Assembly: GCA_049487715.1 (NCBI GenBank)
Contig: CP150564.1
Coordinates: 1-64,000 of the forward strand
Length of the DNA: 64,000 nucleotides
Direction: 5' to 3'
Source of the DNA: Pycnococcus provasolii
Taxonomy: Eukaryota > Chlorophyta > Pseudoscourfieldiophyceae > Pseudoscourfieldiales
Numbering within the stretch: position 1 is the first letter of the stretch; each line of letters starts with the position of its first letter. Below the pieces are notes generated by a model that did no database searches, had not been told where the DNA came from, and worked only from the letters and a program-made list of their open reading frames with translations. The translations under genes were made by a program, and so were the position numbers. Positions 12,601-21,293 of this stretch are shown here, piece after piece.

Positions 12601-14951
12601 GGGATGCGGTCGAGAGGAATTCCCATCGCCACCTGAAGCTGGATGCTTGGCAGGTTCACGCCCGTCAGTCCCTCGGTGACGGGGTGCTCCACCTGCAGAC
12701 GCGGGTTCAGCTCGAGGAAGAAGAAGTTGCCCGTGGCGGCGTTGAAGAGGTACTCGACCGTACCCGCGCCAATGTACCCGATGTTCTGCGTGAGGCGCTG
12801 GGCAGCCTTCTCCATTTCGCGGAAAATCTCGCGGGGAGCAACCGTCGGAGGTCCCTCCTCGAAAATCTTCTGGAAGCGACGCTGCGTTGAGCAGTCGCGT
12901 CCGTTGAGCGCGACGGCGTTGCCGTGCTCGTCTCCAACAATCTGAACCTCGAGGTGGCGCGCTTGGCTGCACAGCTGCATCATGAACATCGGCGAGCCGG
13001 GAATCTTCAGGCTGTAGCTGTCCTGGCTCTTGCGCGTGACGTCGACGGTGTACGCGACGTCGCGGAACGTCATCTCAACGGGGAAGCGGAGCATGCTCTG
13101 CAGTCCCGCGGCGTTGTTGCACGCCGCAAGCTGGCCGCGCTTCCACGACTCGGCGAACTGCGCCTCCACCTCCTTGGTGTGAGCCTTGGCGCGTGCCATG
13201 GCTGCGCACATGACGATGAGCACAGGATCCTTGGACACCTGCACCGACTTCTTCGCGATGAGCCCGTCGTGCCAGCTGGTGTCGATGGTGTTCTCGCGGA
13301 ACGCGTCGGTCGACGCGAGCTCGACGAGGTAGTCAACCGCCGTTCGAACCTCGCCGTACACGTTCACGTCCTTCAGGGCGAGGATGAGCGCCTTGCGCGC
13401 ATCCTCGCGCGTGGGCCCGGAAGCGAAGAGGTGACCAAACTGACTGTCGGCAAACTCGTGCACGCCTCCGTTCGCGCCGACGCTGAAGTATCCCCAGACG
13501 TTCGGCGTGCTCTGGAACGAGATCCGTTCGATGCTGCCGCTCGTCGGCTTGAATCCCTCGTCAGGGTTCTCCGCGGTGATGCGCGCGGCGAGGACGTGGC
13601 GCTCGGGGAGCACGTACTCGTCCTCCATGAAGTCAATCTTGTCGTCGCCATCCTCGTCGCGCGCGTAAAGGCGGCGAACGTCCGGGATGCGGTCGAGAGG
13701 AATTCCCATCGCCACCTGAAGCTGGATGCTTGGCAGGTTCACGCCCGTCAGTCCCTCGGTGACGGGGTGCTCCACCTGCAGACGCGGGTTCAGCTCGAGG
13801 AAGAAGAAGTTGCCCGTGGCGGCGTTGAAGAGGTACTCGACCGTACCCGCGCCAATGTACCCGATGTTCTGCGTGAGGCGCTGGGCAGCCTTCTCCATTT
13901 CGCGGAAAATCTCGCGGGGAGCAACCGTCGGAGGTCCCTCCTCGAAAATCTTCTGGAAGCGACGCTGCGTTGAGCAGTCGCGTCCGTTGAGCGCGACGGC
14001 GTTGCCGTGCTCGTCTCCAACAATCTGAACCTCGAGGTGGCGCGCTTGGCTGCACAGCTGCATCATGAACATCGGCGAGCCGGGAACCTCCGCCTTCACC
14101 TGCTCAAAGTTGCCGCGCAGCGCCTCCTCGTCGTCGGACATGCGAATTCCCTTGCCACCGCCACCCTCCGACGCCTTGAGCATCACCGGGTATCCGATGC
14201 GTTCCGCCGCGGCCACAGCCTCGTCGGCGGTCGTGACCATCGCCTTCTGGAAGATTTCGTCGGGAATCGTTCCCTCTTCGGTGAGATCAGCCGTCAGACC
14301 GTCTCCCGACCACGGGATACTCGGCACCTTCGCCGTCTGCGCGAGGATGTTCGCGGCGATCTTGTCGCCGAGCACGGACATGACGGGCGCCGTCGGCCCA
14401 ATGAACTGGATGCCGCGCGCCTTGAGCGTCGCGGGCAGCTTCGGGTTCTCGGACGCGTGTCCCCAACCCGGCCAGACGGCGTCGCATCCCTCCTTTTCGG
14501 CAATGTCGACGATCAGGTCGACGTTCGCGTAGTTGTTCTTGTTGCTTCCGCTCGGAACCTCGACGAAGTCATCCGCGAGCCTGATGTACTCGGCATTCGC
14601 CTTGAGGTCCTCCGGCGAAGCCATGGCGACAAACTCCACAGCCTTGTCGTCGCCAAGCTGCAGGTAGCACCACCGGCGCATGGACAGGATCGACTTGGTT
14701 GCCGCCATACCGTTGTTGGCAATGAGCACCTTTCGGATCACGCGTCGTCCTCCTCGCGCCTTGACGTAGTCGGCGAGCGCGTCCACTTCGGTGGATGCCA
14801 CCTTCACCTCCGACGCCACCTCCGCGAGAGCCGACGGCGGCTGCACCGGCTTCTTGCTCGACGCGCCGCCCTTGTTGGGCGTCGCGACTGCGACAGTGCG
14901 CGGTGCCCTGTGCGGTCGAGCAGCACGCCTGCCGCCCATCTGCCTGCCCAT
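627..14951 (-). CDS. Giant fused ORF: truncated acetyl-CoA carboxylase joined to a subtelomeric USP-domain protein (4,774 aa)
   Basis: One uninterrupted reverse-strand frame starts at an ATG (14,949-14,951) and stops at 627. Residues about 1-1,790 are a eukaryotic multidomain acetyl-CoA carboxylase: a basic Ala/Ser-rich N-terminus (possible transit peptide), a biotin carboxylase with the ATP-grasp glycine loop, a biotinyl carrier motif ESMKM with the biotinylated Lys at about residue 1,106, and the central region. The carboxyltransferase half is missing. An Asp-Ala/Asp-Val repeat (about 1,797-2,030) leads into an unrelated half with a HhH-like patch near 2,770, a ubiquitin-specific protease with Cys 2,918 and His 3,188, acidic His/Asp-rich stretches, and about 1,400 C-terminal residues I do not recognise. 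Base composition falls from GC-rich in the carboxylase half to roughly balanced in the distal half, which fits a chimera. Whether one protein is made, or two genes have been joined, cannot be decided from the sequence. As it stands it could not carry out the full carboxylase reaction. Confidence 0.75.
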   Translation of the reverse strand: MGRQMGGRRAARPHRAPRTVAVATPNKGGASSKKPVQPPSALAEVASEVKVASTEVDALADYVKARGGRRVIRKVLIANNGMAATKSILSMRRWCYLQLGDDKAVEFVAMASPEDLKANAEYIRLADDFVEVPSGSNKNNYANVDLIVDIAEKEGCDAVWPGWGHASENPKLPATLKARGIQFIGPTAPVMSVLGDKIAANILAQTAKVPSIPWSGDGLTADLTEEGTIPDEIFQKAMVTTADEAVAAAERIGYPVMLKASEGGGGKGIRMSDDEEALRGNFEQVKAEVPGSPMFMMQLCSQARHLEVQIVGDEHGNAVALNGRDCSTQRRFQKIFEEGPPTVAPREIFREMEKAAQRLTQNIGYIGAGTVEYLFNAATGNFFFLELNPRLQVEHPVTEGLTGVNLPSIQLQVAMGIPLDRIPDVRRLYARDEDGDDKIDFMEDEYVLPERHVLAARITAENPDEGFKPTSGSIERISFQSTPNVWGYFSVGANGGVHEFADSQFGHLFASGPTREDARKALILALKDVNVYGEVRTAVDYLVELASTDAFRENTIDTSWHDGLIAKKSVQVSKDPVLIVMCAAMARAKAHTKEVEAQFAESWKRGQLAACNNAAGLQSMLRFPVEMTFRDVAYTVDVTRKSQDSYSLKIPGSPMFMMQLCSQARHLEVQIVGDEHGNAVALNGRDCSTQRRFQKIFEEGPPTVAPREIFREMEKAAQRLTQNIGYIGAGTVEYLFNAATGNFFFLELNPRLQVEHPVTEGLTGVNLPSIQLQVAMGIPLDRIPDVRRLYARDEDGDDKIDFMEDEYVLPERHVLAARITAENPDEGFKPTSGSIERISFQSTPNVWGYFSVGANGGVHEFADSQFGHLFASGPTREDARKALILALKDVNVYGEVRTAVDYLVELASTDAFRENTIDTSWLDGLIAKKSVQVSKDPVLIVMCAAMARAKAHTKEVEAQFAESWKRGQLAACNNAAGLQSMLRFPVEMTFRDVAYTVDVTRKSQDSYSLKIRGAASQDGIVCRARERSDGTLIITPMGAQRAFQVVGLEEPLGLRLVLDGQTFLLPNQNDPSELRTDVTGKLIRFLKKDGDEIQQGKPYAEVESMKMVMQLVASESGKITLKKPPGSVIEAGDLLAGLELEDPSKVKRATPLSGKFEPKGIMPSDGNIWQPDFSMMSMDGDMDEDKQVALDAAVEAMDLLLDGYEHDVESTVQQFITGLQEFVTSQVELNGTEKREMAMAYVGRVVSRYLAVEARFGNTSPEGDVAELVQAHAKDSPATITSAVLARSQVARRSDAIASLLRQLPSLPAKVMQSGPVSWQGDFAPISEDVKSDLERLSRLRRPEHVSVALAAANILLEKKLPSVDQRLEELRDLLAGKSAYKSSSGIEIAAGDLDALVGSPLLAVDLLPQLFGDDDTKVREAAITVFVKRMYRSHKVHGVEIGEVAGLPVAKFKFQYDTPPLESPMRFGMLAVASVMSDFEAKMPQLLERYQELQSDVKSDGESEHGPINVLHLACTDEKATLAADNESADNESAACAEAISASVKSMGEACGLKYVNVIAHESKQLPRYYTYTAAKEYAEDPLYRGCRPTLAHLLELSRLQNYELTRIPTFNRDLHIYSGAVTDGSRQMPQMPQLLLRRITHSKDVMDGGLERIMTKALDGLDLAVLDPRGNTCSSSRIYVNSIPEIAAVGGNAAATARELSNRIADFVSQNAARLLKLKVDEIEFKVRIKSVGEVVPVRFMASSLSGQWLKMDIFREYLNPVTNPVTGAATRFCTYGSEDASQPEVCFLDPYPIADARRRAVDADADADADVDADADADADADADVDADVDVDVDVDVDADVDADADADVGVDADARRRAVDADADADADVDADADADADVDVDADARRRAVDADADADADVDADADADADADARRRAVDADADADADARRRAVDADADADADADADADVDVDVDVDVGADVGAGVDADADADADADADADADVDADADARRRAVDADADADADADADVDADADADVDADARRRAVDARFTGDVIKHDKARELDEVTSTALCNAVDISLVELFSANSFKSDPVFGPQCSGPPVQDGQTWMSWPRMTRPRKKRKTEVTEDDSSEPTTGGCDAFALSRLLPDEFPTHEHAVNAMDTWATSKWNAYKGSTWVPGSHWPPDTIGAVLKERGIGFGLAFSRKSQTRTEIDAAIAKIIKNNDLVFIDGLITTTENVHVYDPCTTFGKGKAANHHMKFKPRINDHGRHSAACIRGCVHDAAFFESPTAYNGSADGQPIQLESVGSFFRSVGRLYVIDRGAAAESTADKKAADKKGKAAAAPLGSSRGTTKPSTQATPSTSTARDDGMQAAAFELFLLQLKDLSADQRQKVMNRTMSLANNEYPYFLNRLANDLNHAIYRSHETFAQLTTSARVVMYRSHHNLRAFFAPSSQGDLVVRRRRVDDTSYIIDRGLAYRIEKPDRNAHIISLGRIIGERWVHSFFAPNDVIAIRDTNVNVGEITSNMTKHNMPRTHISLAVRFDENGNPYFTALSTSVPSSSSSPSPSPSPSRVRTQTQQKFGDIVLNIRTTMPSKQNSDRVRNMAADLASCLDNLRAPHQRVFDARVNLGMEIARSGSPIRFECDPKALFTFIASHAKNHDEDEVGRSVDDDYAEFDPCNFRVFILSVVLTRNQGDSSALEFVRRTATYFSSNDAWSTVANAIKEHDQDALVLPTRPFADVRQVSESVHGFGLSGDNSKVVAWLALINDDELRLAHANRASLKFVHWLMTAPGVGPKLAHLAAMMTGCPILPVDSRLAKVYFCGGPDGEFAKAFKPVEGRDWMGWNKTRRSGNHASSYVFPPPSPTTFPSNPSDRVSSSMRAEASNRNDEEEEDDGDNGVHGGANENNVDARVDGRSTKPRDKTKIPHFQNVRNNCFVNVILNVLNVVCQENILAPEAHGHACHDDDLHDDDLQNELHRLFGQLQMAQRHGTSHTNPSTALQPLRDHHMFGQKDVDGNYLHQDAHEYFAWVLENSSLELIQDIGLFHEITYEKTCQCSVPEPQVDRGDIHLVPIRIPTTTRRLTRRSTQTTTKLHELLRHHFSSCDQMEPNTKCGTCSANYTERVKKRVEFGYTVAITLKRWERSPYTGVTRKLDDDLEYPMEIDMETIVDPTRIHVTLTDSGPHTSKIYYLIGIVEHRGARKNGHYVAYSRHHGADIWIKHDDQESGPIPLLCGCTMPTHKPYMLFYQRRQEENACVLPFSEEEDQGQGVYAMDEGNEEVHIRRNNEEHVHKTNEAFNKEAFSPLASSGPSVQFSPYVSMNVNDNVDNDNGTHAEEQGQHVLAVPEGDEHVDNTATDGDEDCDHDHYYDDEHVLDVLSCDGYDDDDDDDFERSLDKVEWASLSHDAVTVDDVDLAKIRIHHHSIISGRSPQTSFIRAAKALRIHTSHLAKVGLESGGAGQCRRSVRQVRPPHACAGSGALNHDDDPDKLHFLRNLQVTIDVDSAVFVLNAENIDDSNPFVLDARSKVGNSLSDIHRSDLKIKVRSVCGKIVDIRRLQQVFVGELTIVLHAHHRVEGNLVSNARLYLVLPRAPLHYSANTSCQSQICTLLHECFDDAHKKFRGHNRENMTANTTHFMASSAIPSNEIPTYSLTAGSLAAYMKCISTSLVAKARGDDPFASTLHGALFVVAAIGMKCRGTTSSLGELAKNLSVENNDFTSTGLESIKAFNESVIPYVVHDHSMCRFDIALTVLSTKDFHTGIAPSAIVAVERASRVRPRSFGRSKSPFRRARLASNRRSPNVCKIRKGAFVWIHASMFNDEYAKALFRERRSALPLNDNDEDDNGSFVDLPTFGTVMSDVDRNGNVRVFWWPAARFAPYYSATYPANELSVAAPDFVDEHGWTIPNHFAIDGLPQDGEIYSSDSTSDDDADADRGGRLRGWTIAKYPTRGTRAYNIQASMRDALADANDDSMLIHPCLERQDISYLGRRDRRSIIRVNFYVEPGRGMLPDQGRRRHPLTDIDATGVMALFALQMASSECVPGVACDEDILKKAKNLETHISRSLVSKEFGYDDSQEFEHRARLEVSLQGQFSNAGRAIFRYFSDLAPKQFRSSEEGAFLAGVGEVIFCIDRNTNTEFHDAYLGYLRESILASARLCFAWTNIDDASLVTTTHGVTALHHHIRAQQALGVLIHLYERGNPRGSGKVMQHWKSVVMTNGFFLPLWRTKRGRKQSHELIPAIISYEPRDTRGEHWAAMLCMISAFAVFKRAVRDDAHVPSPRRLRKFSYIAQNGGPDHIKHVECARAIIANVALDYCLLNAFLMRTSDEGASSVMTRAGEWSLVRPTMSAFMPDSGDTWTSNVRSIPGYSLVLANARCWTCPEATLATLPGERANTIRSALQKRLPGVVLNVVTCQDPQEMAHAVQNMTTCSPTTRSMIRLLCHLVIPLAKRFIDGDDDSPTPLQSSSHLSLADFMCEIAYQVGERKLGIPHLSHVSDKLPRARWVQNWKILVPDGPEVTPHSLRVTMGSIFDNRDDGNALHMQQDGDSFHPNISHGRRVRYPSLLPPSSRNKKKKIGWLRQFRDGLDSLPFKFENICGTSSAKPSGLGKLLVAIANFLRNETHGPMMKNGSTLHGLQQSLRNGVQSCPLWSIAHDNAPSVASDDICQVALKTYNWMIGLEHTWLNMHDAGNISDNLRSIRIVHIVQAKHFKAVLESNSHPIHRNAPQEIQLAFPDASYPNSTLLIEHANKGLVIMTMHDKAFSNSIAPLSLLEQASIKARINSASALQNNNNQNQ
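5250..6230 (-). other. Ubiquitin-specific protease (USP/UCH, peptidase C19) domain
   Basis: The domain runs roughly from residue 2,907 to 3,230. The Cys box reads [14 protein letters not shown] with the nucleophile at codon 6,198-6,200. [11 protein letters not shown] segment matches the conserved DAHEF motif. A CGTC-type metal-binding pair lies in the middle. The His box reads [11 protein letters not shown] with its His at codon 5,388-5,390, followed by W and D residues in the expected place. All main catalytic positions are present, so it could be an active deubiquitinase. Its host protein is otherwise unfamiliar and has lower GC than the neighbouring housekeeping genes. Confidence 0.85.
6540..6660 (-). 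other. Helix-hairpin-helix / EndoIII-like patch in the distal half of the giant ORF
   Basis: Near residue 2,770 the frame reads [17 protein letters not shown] and then PVDSRLAKV. The family pattern in HhH-GPD DNA glycosylases is LPGVGxKxA, then about 15 residues on a V-D-T-H/R catalytic-Asp segment. Spacing and character match, but the surrounding helices are not clearly recognisable and no iron-sulfur cysteine loop follows. It may be a diverged nucleic-acid-binding domain. Confidence 0.4.
8861..9563. repeat. Hexanucleotide array (GGCATC/GACATC) coding for Asp-Ala and Asp-Val runs
   Basis: About 700 bases of GGCATC hexamers with GACATC variants. They are interrupted at irregular spacing by an 18-bp interspersed unit containing ACGGCACGTCGGCGGG. 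On the reverse strand this reads as Asp-Ala and Asp-Val dipeptides punctuated by an ARRRAVDA block. Because the unit is six bases, several frames on both strands stay open, which produces spurious reading frames. It sits exactly between the carboxylase and the subtelomeric protein and may have been the recombination site. Confidence 0.95.
11918..13000 (-). repeat. 1,083-bp tandem duplication, copy A, inside the biotin carboxylase
   Basis: This block is repeated immediately at 13,001-14,083 (offset 1,083 = 361 codons, in frame). The only difference I found is A at 12,187 versus T at 13,270, which makes Leu in this copy and His in the other. The junction shows 3-bp microhomology (GAA). In the protein this is the second copy (about residues 651-1,011), which continues naturally into the biotinyl carrier. 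Confidence 0.95.
13001..14083 (-). repeat. 1,083-bp tandem duplication, copy B, inside the biotin carboxylase
   Basis: First copy in protein order (about residues 290-650). It continues naturally from the upstream ATP-grasp segment and then, instead of passing to the biotinyl carrier, restarts at the PGSPMFMMQ segment of the next copy. The duplicated part covers the C-terminal half of the biotin carboxylase and its linker, so the extra copy lacks the glycine-rich ATP loop. Confidence 0.95.
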
Positions 14952-15409
14952 GGCTTTGGACGCGAAATGTTACGCGTTGGAAGGCTCTCGTTGGAAGGCC
15001 AACGGTGCAGAGAGGGGGCTCGGGACGAACGACCGGGACGAACGAACGGGACGTATCGGGACGAACGACCAGGACACGCCCAGGTAGGGTTAGTGTTAAC
15101 CCGGCAATAGGCTTCTGTCGGGCAAGCAGGCCGGCTTAACCGAGACTAACTTACGTAGTACTTACACTTGGTTTTTGGCCTATGGCCGGGTTAACCCGGC
15201 CCTTGGCCGGGTTAAGCCGGATCATGGTATCCCCCATTCACGGGTAAGTTGTGATTGTTAATTTGGTTTCAGAAAAAAAGGACCTTGTGTTGGGATCCCG
15301 GTCACCTGACCACCTTAATCAACTGTAAGACATACCCACAAAAATGTTTTGTTGAATCCTGCAGCCTGCTGTCATAGTCGGAAATTGAGAAGTTTGGGGC
15401 ACCCAGAGT
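14952..15409. other. Intergenic, carboxylase upstream region
   Basis: It holds the presumed 5' region of the carboxylase frame, a TAGGGTTA motif at 15,085-15,092, and several copies of a short palindromic motif around GGGTTAACCCGG (15,095-15,225). No gene is visible. Confidence 0.5.
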
Positions 15410-16135
15410 CAGAGTGGGCCCATTCTGGGCCCACGCTCAGAATGGGCCCACGGCCATTCCAACGCAAAACAACTAAATACCGGGATTCTTGTCTGGTCGG
15501 TTCCGTTGAACGAGACCCGGTAGGCGCCGTCCGACGTCATCGCGGCTGTGTGGAAAGCGCCGCAAGCCAACGCGCGTGCGCTCTTGCTCGCCCACGCCTC
15601 GACGCGCTTCGGCGTGTGCTGGTGGGACGTGTCGCCGTGCCCGAGCTAGCCGTTCTCACCCTCTCCCTCTCCCCACGTGTCGTCGGAGTCGTCGACTTGA
15701 CGACTGAGGACGGCGATCGGCGCAGCGCGCAACCGCCGCGCGATGCACTCGCGGATGACGTAGTCGCGAATGTGTGCAAGCTTGGTGGTTGACACGAGAA
15801 TGGCCTTTCTGCCCTTTCAGCACTGATATACACGCCCGCCTCGTGATGGAGCATCCACACCGCCGGCCGCCAACTTCCGTTATATTTATTATACAAGCCG
15901 CACGGCAGCTCCTCCTCGAATTGTAGGCGAACTGTCTTGTCGAAGCTCCTTCCTACGACGCGATTTGCGCCCACTTGCGTGACGTTTATCATACAAGCCG
16001 CTACCACAAACTTGTGCTCGTAGAGCACAAGTTGGCGTCACTGCTACTGCAAGCTTGATTGCACACTGGACAAGTAGGCGATTTTTCCACAAGCCATTTG
16101 GTGATGCACTCCTTGCTGCAAAACTGGTGCCCGCA
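15410..16135 (-). pseudogene. Decayed RING-finger / RCC1-like gene remnant
   Basis: On the reverse strand, just after a splice-acceptor-like TTTTTCTATAG, the sequence reads CGHQFCSKECITKWL and then CPVC, the second half of a RING finger, before a stop near 16,001. In shifted frames further on comes KLAHIRDYVIRECIARRL, then WGEGEGENG, a TAG stop, LGHGDTS and LACGAFHTAAMTSDG. The last stretch is a clear RCC1 (W-G-x-G-x-x-G-Q-L-G-H-G) repeat in which the Gln codon appears as TAG. At least one nonsense codon and frame changes separate the pieces. I infer a broken ubiquitin-ligase-like subtelomeric gene, though unrecognised introns could explain some breaks. Confidence 0.55.
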
Positions 16136-16181
16136 CTATAGAAAAACAGCCTTGCAATTCCTTGGCTCCTGTAAAGGTATC
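16131..16181. repeat. Telomere-junction block, copy 1
   Basis: About 51 bases (CACTATA, then ACAGCCTTGCAA, CCTTGGCTCCTGTAAAGG, TATC) sit directly against the distal edge of the first interstitial telomere array. A copy with only a few differences sits in the same position at the second array (16,963-17,013). Read on the reverse strand it looks like an intron end abutting the RING fragment. Confidence 0.85.
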
Positions 16182-16350
16182 TAACCCTAACCCTAACCCT
16201 AACCCTAACCCTAACCCTAACCCTAACCCTAACCCTAACCCTAACCCTAACCCTAACCCTAACCCTAACCCTAATCGCAAACCCCTAATCGCAAACCCCT
16301 AATCGCAAACCCCCAATTATTTTCAAACCCCTAAACATAAACCTTAACCC
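16182..16350. repeat. Interstitial telomere array 1 with degenerate proximal edge
   Basis: Pure CCCTAA hexamers (to about 16,275) in the same orientation as the native telomere. They are followed by AATCGCAAACCCCT-type variants and further imperfect CCCTAA units to about 16,350. The order (pure repeat, then variant repeat, then unique sequence) is the same as at the real chromosome end. Confidence 0.92.
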
Positions 16351-16962
16351 TAACCCTAACCCAACAAAAAAGCCCCGGGACATTTTGGTGGGGCTGGACC
16401 AAAATGGTCGGCAAAAAATCAATGGCGTTTTTTTTGCATGGGCATAACCAGTCAGATGGGGGGAGTAACGCAGGCACTTTGTTTTCGCAATACCGCACAA
16501 AAAAAATTTGTCGACCATTTTGGTCGGGCTCGACCAAGATGGTCGGCTCTGAAGAAGTCGGGTGAGGAGAGGGGAGTGTTAGGGTATACACCGTTCATTT
16601 TGTGAATGCAATCCTGGCAGGCATTTTATAACCATCTGCCAGCCTTGCCAGCCTAATACACACCTTTCACCAAATATAAAATGCTTTTTTAATGCATTCT
16701 TCGACCAAAAGGCCTCCGGAAACAAGGGGTACGCTGGCATTTCAGTGGCTTAATAATCCGTTTTGCCACCTTAACCTCCCATACAAGCGAATTATTAATT
16801 GAAAATACGAATTAACCGAGCAGGAGCTCGACCAAAAAAACCCGTTCAAGGGAGGCTTCCATTTGAGCCTCTGGACCTTTTTGGTCGAGAAAAAAAAATC
16901 CAAGGATAGTCGGGGGGGTCCCCTTACAAAAAAATGATTTATTTAATTGCAAAGGGGCGTCT
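16351..16962. other. Subtelomeric non-coding stretch with dispersed ACCAAAATGGTCGG motif
   Basis: AT-richer than the flanking genes. The motif TTTTGGT, GGGCT, GACCAAAATGGTCGG occurs near 16,382-16,410 and again, slightly changed, near 16,518-16,546, and further GACCAAAA elements follow. No protein-coding similarity was seen. Confidence 0.5.
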
Positions 16963-17013
16963 CCCACTATAAAAAAACAGCCTTGCAAATCCTTGGCTCC
17001 TGTAAAGGTATCC
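16963..17013. repeat. Telomere-junction block, copy 2
   Basis: Near-identical to the block at 16,131-16,181 and likewise abutting a CCCTAA array on its distal side. Sequence further out differs: no RING coding remains next to this copy. Confidence 0.85.
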
Positions 17014-17146
17014 CTAACCCTAACCCTAACCCTAACCCTAACCCTAACCCTAACCCTAACCCTAACCCTAACCCTGTAACCCTAATTTTAACCCTAATTG
17101 TAACCCTAATTGTAACCCTAATTGTAACCCTAATTGTAACCCTAAT
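17014..17146. repeat. Interstitial telomere array 2 with TTGTAA variant units
   Basis: Pure CCCTAA repeats pass into CCCTAATTGTAA 12-mers, the same variant unit as at 141-234, and then into unique sequence. It therefore resembles a complete former chromosome end in native orientation. Confidence 0.93.
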
Positions 17147-17883
17147 TGCCAGGCTGGCAGTTTGACCCACATGTTGAAAAAAAAATTTCGCCTCCGGTAT
17201 GCGGACGACCGTCGGCCAGCGTCGTGCAGAACGAAGCCAATAACAACAACCATTTTTTTCACCCGCCGTTTCCGGCGATATCTTGTCATATCACCAAGTA
17301 GCGCGGTAATCCTCCACATGGAATTGGTTGAGGTTTGGGACAGGTACGTGATGAAGCCATTTGCGCTTCTTTGTCGGATTTTCGTGTCCAACGTCTAAGC
17401 TCTTGAGTGGTTGAAAGTTGCCACTAAACAACCCTGCAGCAAACGCCGTGACGTGTGCCACGGAGCACAAGTCCTTGATGGTGTACTCGTTGTGTACGTT
17501 CCAAGTGTTGTCGTCCAAAGGATCAACATAAATCTCTTGTTGAACGAGTTTGCACGTTGGAGGTCCCAAGCGACGCCGTTCCGTTGGCAACTTCCAACGA
17601 CCTCGCGCGAGGTCACCGTCTCGATTGAACGCCGCGTTGACGGCTTCGGACGGAATGCCCCGACCAAAACTCCCGTCGGACGGAATGCCCTCCAGTCGAC
17701 CAAAACTCCCGTTGGAAGGAAAGCCCTCCCAAACCATTTTCCCCGACTAGGGAACTTGATCCCTCCCCGACCACTTTCTCCGACTAGGGGTGGTATCAGA
17801 AATCTGACTCTCCCCGTTCATTTTCCCCGACTAGAGGGTGGTATCCTAAGTGGCAATCTGGAACAAGTGGCAATTTGGGCCTA
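17147..17883. other. Subtelomeric stretch, possible gene remnant
   Basis: A reverse-strand open frame (17,737-17,291) encodes 148 residues including CKLVQQEIYVDPLDDNTW and a Lys-rich tail. I do not recognise it, and it may be a fragment of a larger gene. Short tandem duplications (GACGGAATGCCC and CCGACCAAAACTCCCGT types) lie at 17,645-17,730, and CCCCGACTAGGG-type repeats at 17,745-17,840. Confidence 0.35.
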
Positions 17884-17927
17884 TCTAACCCTAACCCTAA
17901 CCCTAACCCTAACCCTAACCCTAACCC
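17884..17927. repeat. Interstitial telomere array 3
   Basis: About seven CCCTAA units in native orientation preceded by CCTATC, ending in CCCCGGCCCC. No variant block follows. Confidence 0.9.
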
Positions 17928-18916
17928 CGGCCCCAAATCGCGTCTACCCCCCCGCCATTTACCTAGGGTTACGACTAGGGTTATTGTTAACTAGGGCTAC
18001 AACTGAGATACAGGATGTATGTATTAGAGCGTACTGGCAAGAGGGAATTCCCAGACGGGAGCATCAGCCACCTCCTGCCGTACGTACCTCGATGGGGAAC
18101 CCTCGGGCAAGCAACGGCCCAATTGGTGGCTGACGCCCCTGGGCAATCGTACATATTTGTCTATTGGATGGATTTTGTACCCGGTATCCCCGGGGTATTA
18201 TTATGAAGGTATCCGCTGATATCGCTGATATTGCATGGGTCCCAGCTCGGATCAGATATTTCTTGCCGTAACTCTGTGGGGGGCGAAGGGCCGCGGGGGA
18301 CCAAATTCTTGCCGGAAGCAAGGATCTCCTGTCCATTTCGCAACTGTGATAAGCTTGGTGGTCCGTCGTTCTGGCACTCTGTGAAAGTAAAAATGAAAGG
18401 GTAAGTAGGCTCGTTGTCCGTCAGTCCGTGCGCGTGCGATGTGCTCCAACGCTCATTATTCCCCATTGGGAGGTTGCGTTGGGCACTTGGGCGCTGGGCC
18501 TGGCCTCGCAACAGTTGCTCTCGAGACCCCCCCCCCCCCCCCCCCCCTCCCCACACAACCACACACCACAGACCTTTGCGAGGGGTAGTTGCACACACCT
18601 ACTACCCCTCGCGTGCAACAACTCTGCAAGCACACAGCACACCACCGTTGCCCGTTGTCCGTCGTCGGGGCCCCTTTGCTACGTTGGCCCCCTTTCAATT
18701 TTCACTCAGGCGAACACTGAAGTTGCTCATTTGCCGCGTGCCGTGGTGCACTCAGAAGAATACGCCGCACACTCTTGCCAAGCAAGATAAACCAAAACAC
18801 AGATAAAAGTCGCTGTTTGGGCAGAAAACCAGCGCGTTTCCGTAGAAACTAAAACTGCCTTAACCTTTTTTTTCGGTGGGACCCGTCTGTACTGACTGAC
18901 TCAACTACCGTAAAGG
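17928..18916. other. Boundary between subtelomere and gene-rich arm
   Basis: No convincing gene. It includes a run of 21 C residues at 18,527-18,547 and, at its right end, the presumed promoter and 5' leader of the bZIP gene. Confidence 0.5.
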
Positions 18917-20059
18917 ATGGCAGCAACTGTGGCAGCAGCAACATCTCTTTCCCCGGTGGCGGCCGCGACAGCACTTCCGAGCGGGAGCGCGGGGAGCAAT
19001 AACAAGATGTCACCGGAACCTCCGACTACTGTGCAGCCTGCCAAGGAAGGAGGCACAACCGGCTGGCTCGACCAATACATCGCGCTGAACGACGAACTCG
19101 TCAATGACCTCCTCGTGGGTGTGGAAGGTGACCCCGCGCCGACGCACCCCATCGCTGAAGCTGCTGCGCAAATGCTCGCGCCGAACGCCATTGCTCCCGG
19201 CAAGCGACGCCGTGTCGAGCACAGCAACGCGCAGAGGCGATACCGCGAGCGGCAGAAGGAGAAGATGAAGTCGCTGGAAAGTGAGGTGGAAGCTCTGCGA
19301 GATCGCGTGCGCGAGCTTGAGACGCAGAATTCACAGCTCGTATCAGCTCCAACTCCGTCGACAGCTTTTCAAGTGGCGCCGGCTCCCGCCTCCGAAAAGG
19401 ATGAGGAACTTCTTTGGTCAAACGAGCCGCGCGAAGACGAGCTGCATGATGAGGAGAAAGTTGCGCACGAAGCGTGGAAAAGCAGTATTGAAGAGCTGAA
19501 ACGTCTGCTCAGCTCAAACGCGGAAGATAGCGTCATCGACGCGCAGCTGCTTCGCGCAGGACACTTCTGCCGTGCGTATTCGAACGTCGCGCACCACGGC
19601 GCTGGAAAGTGCTATCTGCTTCGCAGCCTTTCCTCTTGCGAGGAGCACGGCAGCGACCGGTACGACATGTGGATCGGCATTGCAAAGAAGGTGAACTTGA
19701 ACGAGAGGACGCGTGCACTTATGCTGAGCTGGCGAGGTATGTACCTCGCCGCGTTGCAGGATGTGTTCCAAAAGCGAGAGGTTCAGCTGGGCAAGTTGCA
19801 CGCGCTTACCTCTTCTCAAGCATCGGACATCAGCAATTCTATCGCAATGCACTCGCAGGCTGAGACGTCAAAGATGCTCGGCGAACTTCGCAGCAACCTA
19901 TCCGAGCAGCAGCAGGTCATGTACAAGTACGTGGTTAAATTCTGCATGGAGTGCTTCTCCGGCCCGAGGGAAAAGGGTGAGATCTTTGTCGCAGCGTACC
20001 CAATCAACTTCGACCCGCTGGCGTTTGTGAATGCTCTGCATAGTTTGCACGAGAAGTAG
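18917..20059 (+). CDS. bZIP transcription factor (380 aa)
   Basis: A predicted nuclear sequence-specific DNA-binding protein acting as a dimer. Basic region: a KRRR cluster at 97-100 and the signature N-x7-R (Asn104, Arg112) in NAQRRYRER. It is followed by a perfect heptad series of Leu at 120, 127, 134 and 141. The N-terminal 90 residues are Ala/Ser/Pro-rich. The C-terminal part (about 180-380) is helical and reminiscent of the regulatory region after the zipper in plant TGA-type factors, though I cannot assign it firmly. The start is the first ATG after an upstream stop and precedes a normal single-exon frame. It is convergent with the small reverse gene at 20,269. Confidence 0.9.
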   Translation: MAATVAAATSLSPVAAATALPSGSAGSNNKMSPEPPTTVQPAKEGGTTGWLDQYIALNDELVNDLLVGVEGDPAPTHPIAEAAAQMLAPNAIAPGKRRRVEHSNAQRRYRERQKEKMKSLESEVEALRDRVRELETQNSQLVSAPTPSTAFQVAPAPASEKDEELLWSNEPREDELHDEEKVAHEAWKSSIEELKRLLSSNAEDSVIDAQLLRAGHFCRAYSNVAHHGAGKCYLLRSLSSCEEHGSDRYDMWIGIAKKVNLNERTRALMLSWRGMYLAALQDVFQKREVQLGKLHALTSSQASDISNSIAMHSQAETSKMLGELRSNLSEQQQVMYKYVVKFCMECFSGPREKGEIFVAAYPINFDPLAFVNALHSLHEK

Positions 20060-20268
20060 GAGCAGCACCTGATATGAAGCTGAGAGCATTGCATGGGTGG
20101 GGCGAAGAAGAAGAGTGGGTGTGAATATTTTTTTTCTCTGGGGTCTTCCCAAAAATTAAAACGTCGTCAAGAATGAATGGTATGTGCATAAAAATAAAAA
20201 AAAACCTTTTCTACAATTGTTTTTCTTTTTTAAAAGAAATATTTTTTTATAAATATCAAAACATTTTT

Positions 20269-20523
20269 TCATTGTTTCGTCTGCATGAACCCTGCGTCAC
20301 CAAATCTGCTACGGAACTTCGAAACGCTCTCCGTCTCCTGAACTTGTCCAATGGCACCTGTCCAAGAAGGGTGGTTGAACGGATCACGACGAAGAACGTA
20401 CGGGATGGGACGTTTCGTCGTTGAGTTCATGAGAATAGAGGAACCGTCCGTGCACGCGACGACGATTTTGTTCAGGCTGAACGGGTGGCGCAAAAAGAAC
20501 GATGATGGAAGAGTTGGTGGCAT
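20269..20523 (-). CDS. Small bL31-like mitochondrial ribosomal protein (84 aa)
   Basis: The ATG at 20,521-20,523 begins MPPTLPSSFFLRHPFS. The body, IVVACTDGSSILMNSTTKR, then DPFNHPSW, resembles the short mitochondrial bL31 proteins (pattern VVLSDGSTF, then NPLW), which lack the zinc Cys of bacterial L31. The role would be the large subunit of the mitochondrial ribosome. The frame is open upstream but the extension is low-complexity, so the internal Met is preferred. The inverted-repeat arm begins only 80 bases upstream of this start, inside its promoter region. Identification rests on a short motif and is tentative. Confidence 0.55.
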   Translation of the reverse strand: MPPTLPSSFFLRHPFSLNKIVVACTDGSSILMNSTTKRPIPYVLRRDPFNHPSWTGAIGQVQETESVSKFRSRFGDAGFMQTKQ

Positions 20524-20602
20524 TTGTTTTGTATGTATGTATGATGATGTCTGTTTTTTTTTGGTCGAAGAGCAGTATACTAGAAATAAAAACACGCGAC
20601 AA

Positions 20603-21293
20603 ACAACGATGAAACACACACACACGACTTTCGGATTGTGTGATTTATTTCGTGTGAGTGAGACGTACGTACGTACTACGTGCACTAGAAGACGTACCCA
20701 GCGGACGCCTCTGTCTGCTGCTTGAAGAAGAAGAATGGAGGGAGGACTTCAGTGGTCGCCGGCCCGGCGCTCTGTTCGGGACTTCGGGTTGACGCCGTTC
20801 GTTTGTGCAAGACGACTTTTCTATGCAATGTCCCCTCACGTTGCTAGGCATTGTTGCGAAAGCACTTGAGACCAGGGTTCGACTCCGTAAATTCTTCTTT
20901 CGTACCAACTACAACAACCCCTCTTCTCCAACTCTCGACCTAACGATGAAATACATATTCACAGCTGTAGGGTAAACACCTATCTTCTCACTAAACTCGT
21001 GAATAATTCACGAGCCTACCCTATGGTGTAACGGTCAGCACATAAGTTTCTCAATCAGTTATGAGTCACTTTTTTTTTTGCTCTTCCGTTTGCATGTTGT
21101 GTCTCAGTGTCGTGTGATACGCGAGATAGAGGAGATAGACGTTGGCCCAATGTGTGCGGCGCCGTCGATCGTGTAGAGGTGGTGCGCTTCGTTGAGTTCG
21201 AGCAGCGCGCGAACTGTCGTATATATCGTCGAACTGTCGTCGTAGTCGACTAGTCGACTAGTCGTGCCCAACTAAGGAAGATTAGAGGCTCAT
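20603..21293. repeat. Outer inverted-repeat arm, left (about 690 bp)
   Basis: Reverse complement of 25,654-26,339 with only scattered differences, mainly one diverged patch near 21,215-21,240. Ends are ACAACGATG outside and GATTAGAGGCTCA inside. It contains a Pol III B-box-like GGTTCGACTCC (20,876-20,886), a tRNA-5'-half-like segment (ATGGTGTAACGGTCAGCAC near 21,023), a palindrome around 21,000-21,018 and a 10-T run. An 87-codon frame in the arm exists in both copies but looks non-coding. Confidence 0.93.

Larger units (their letters stand above)
9564..14951 (-). other. Acetyl-CoA carboxylase portion (BC, BCCP, central; CT absent)
   Basis: Acetyl-CoA carboxylase makes malonyl-CoA for fatty-acid synthesis, and in green algae the multidomain form can work in plastid or cytosol. 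The N-terminal biotin carboxylase starts near residue 72 ([13 protein letters not shown]) and has the ATP-binding EGGGGKGIR segment just before the duplicated block. The biotinyl Lys codon is at 11,634-11,636. The central domain continues to a YREY-like segment (FREYLNP) and a DPYPI motif near 9,570. In family members this position marks the start of the carboxyltransferase (a TPYPTKDLL-like sequence). Here the similarity stops abruptly and repeat sequence follows. Without carboxyltransferase it could at best carboxylate biotin. I infer a truncated copy, with a complete copy expected elsewhere in the genome. Confidence 0.88.

Noticed and set aside
11136-13973. Long forward-strand open frames opposite the carboxylase
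   Set aside because: Mirror frames of GC-rich coding DNA, repeated because the coding strand is duplicated, without any family similarity.
20645-20908. An 87-codon frame present in both outer inverted-repeat arms, as a possible transposon gene
   Set aside because: It is duplicated only because the arm is duplicated. It overlaps a B-box-like motif and has no recognisable domain.
21023-21066. A tRNA gene in the inverted-repeat arms
   Set aside because: The D-arm-like part is convincing, but the anticodon stem pairs around a 13-base loop, and no T arm or acceptor stem follows in place.
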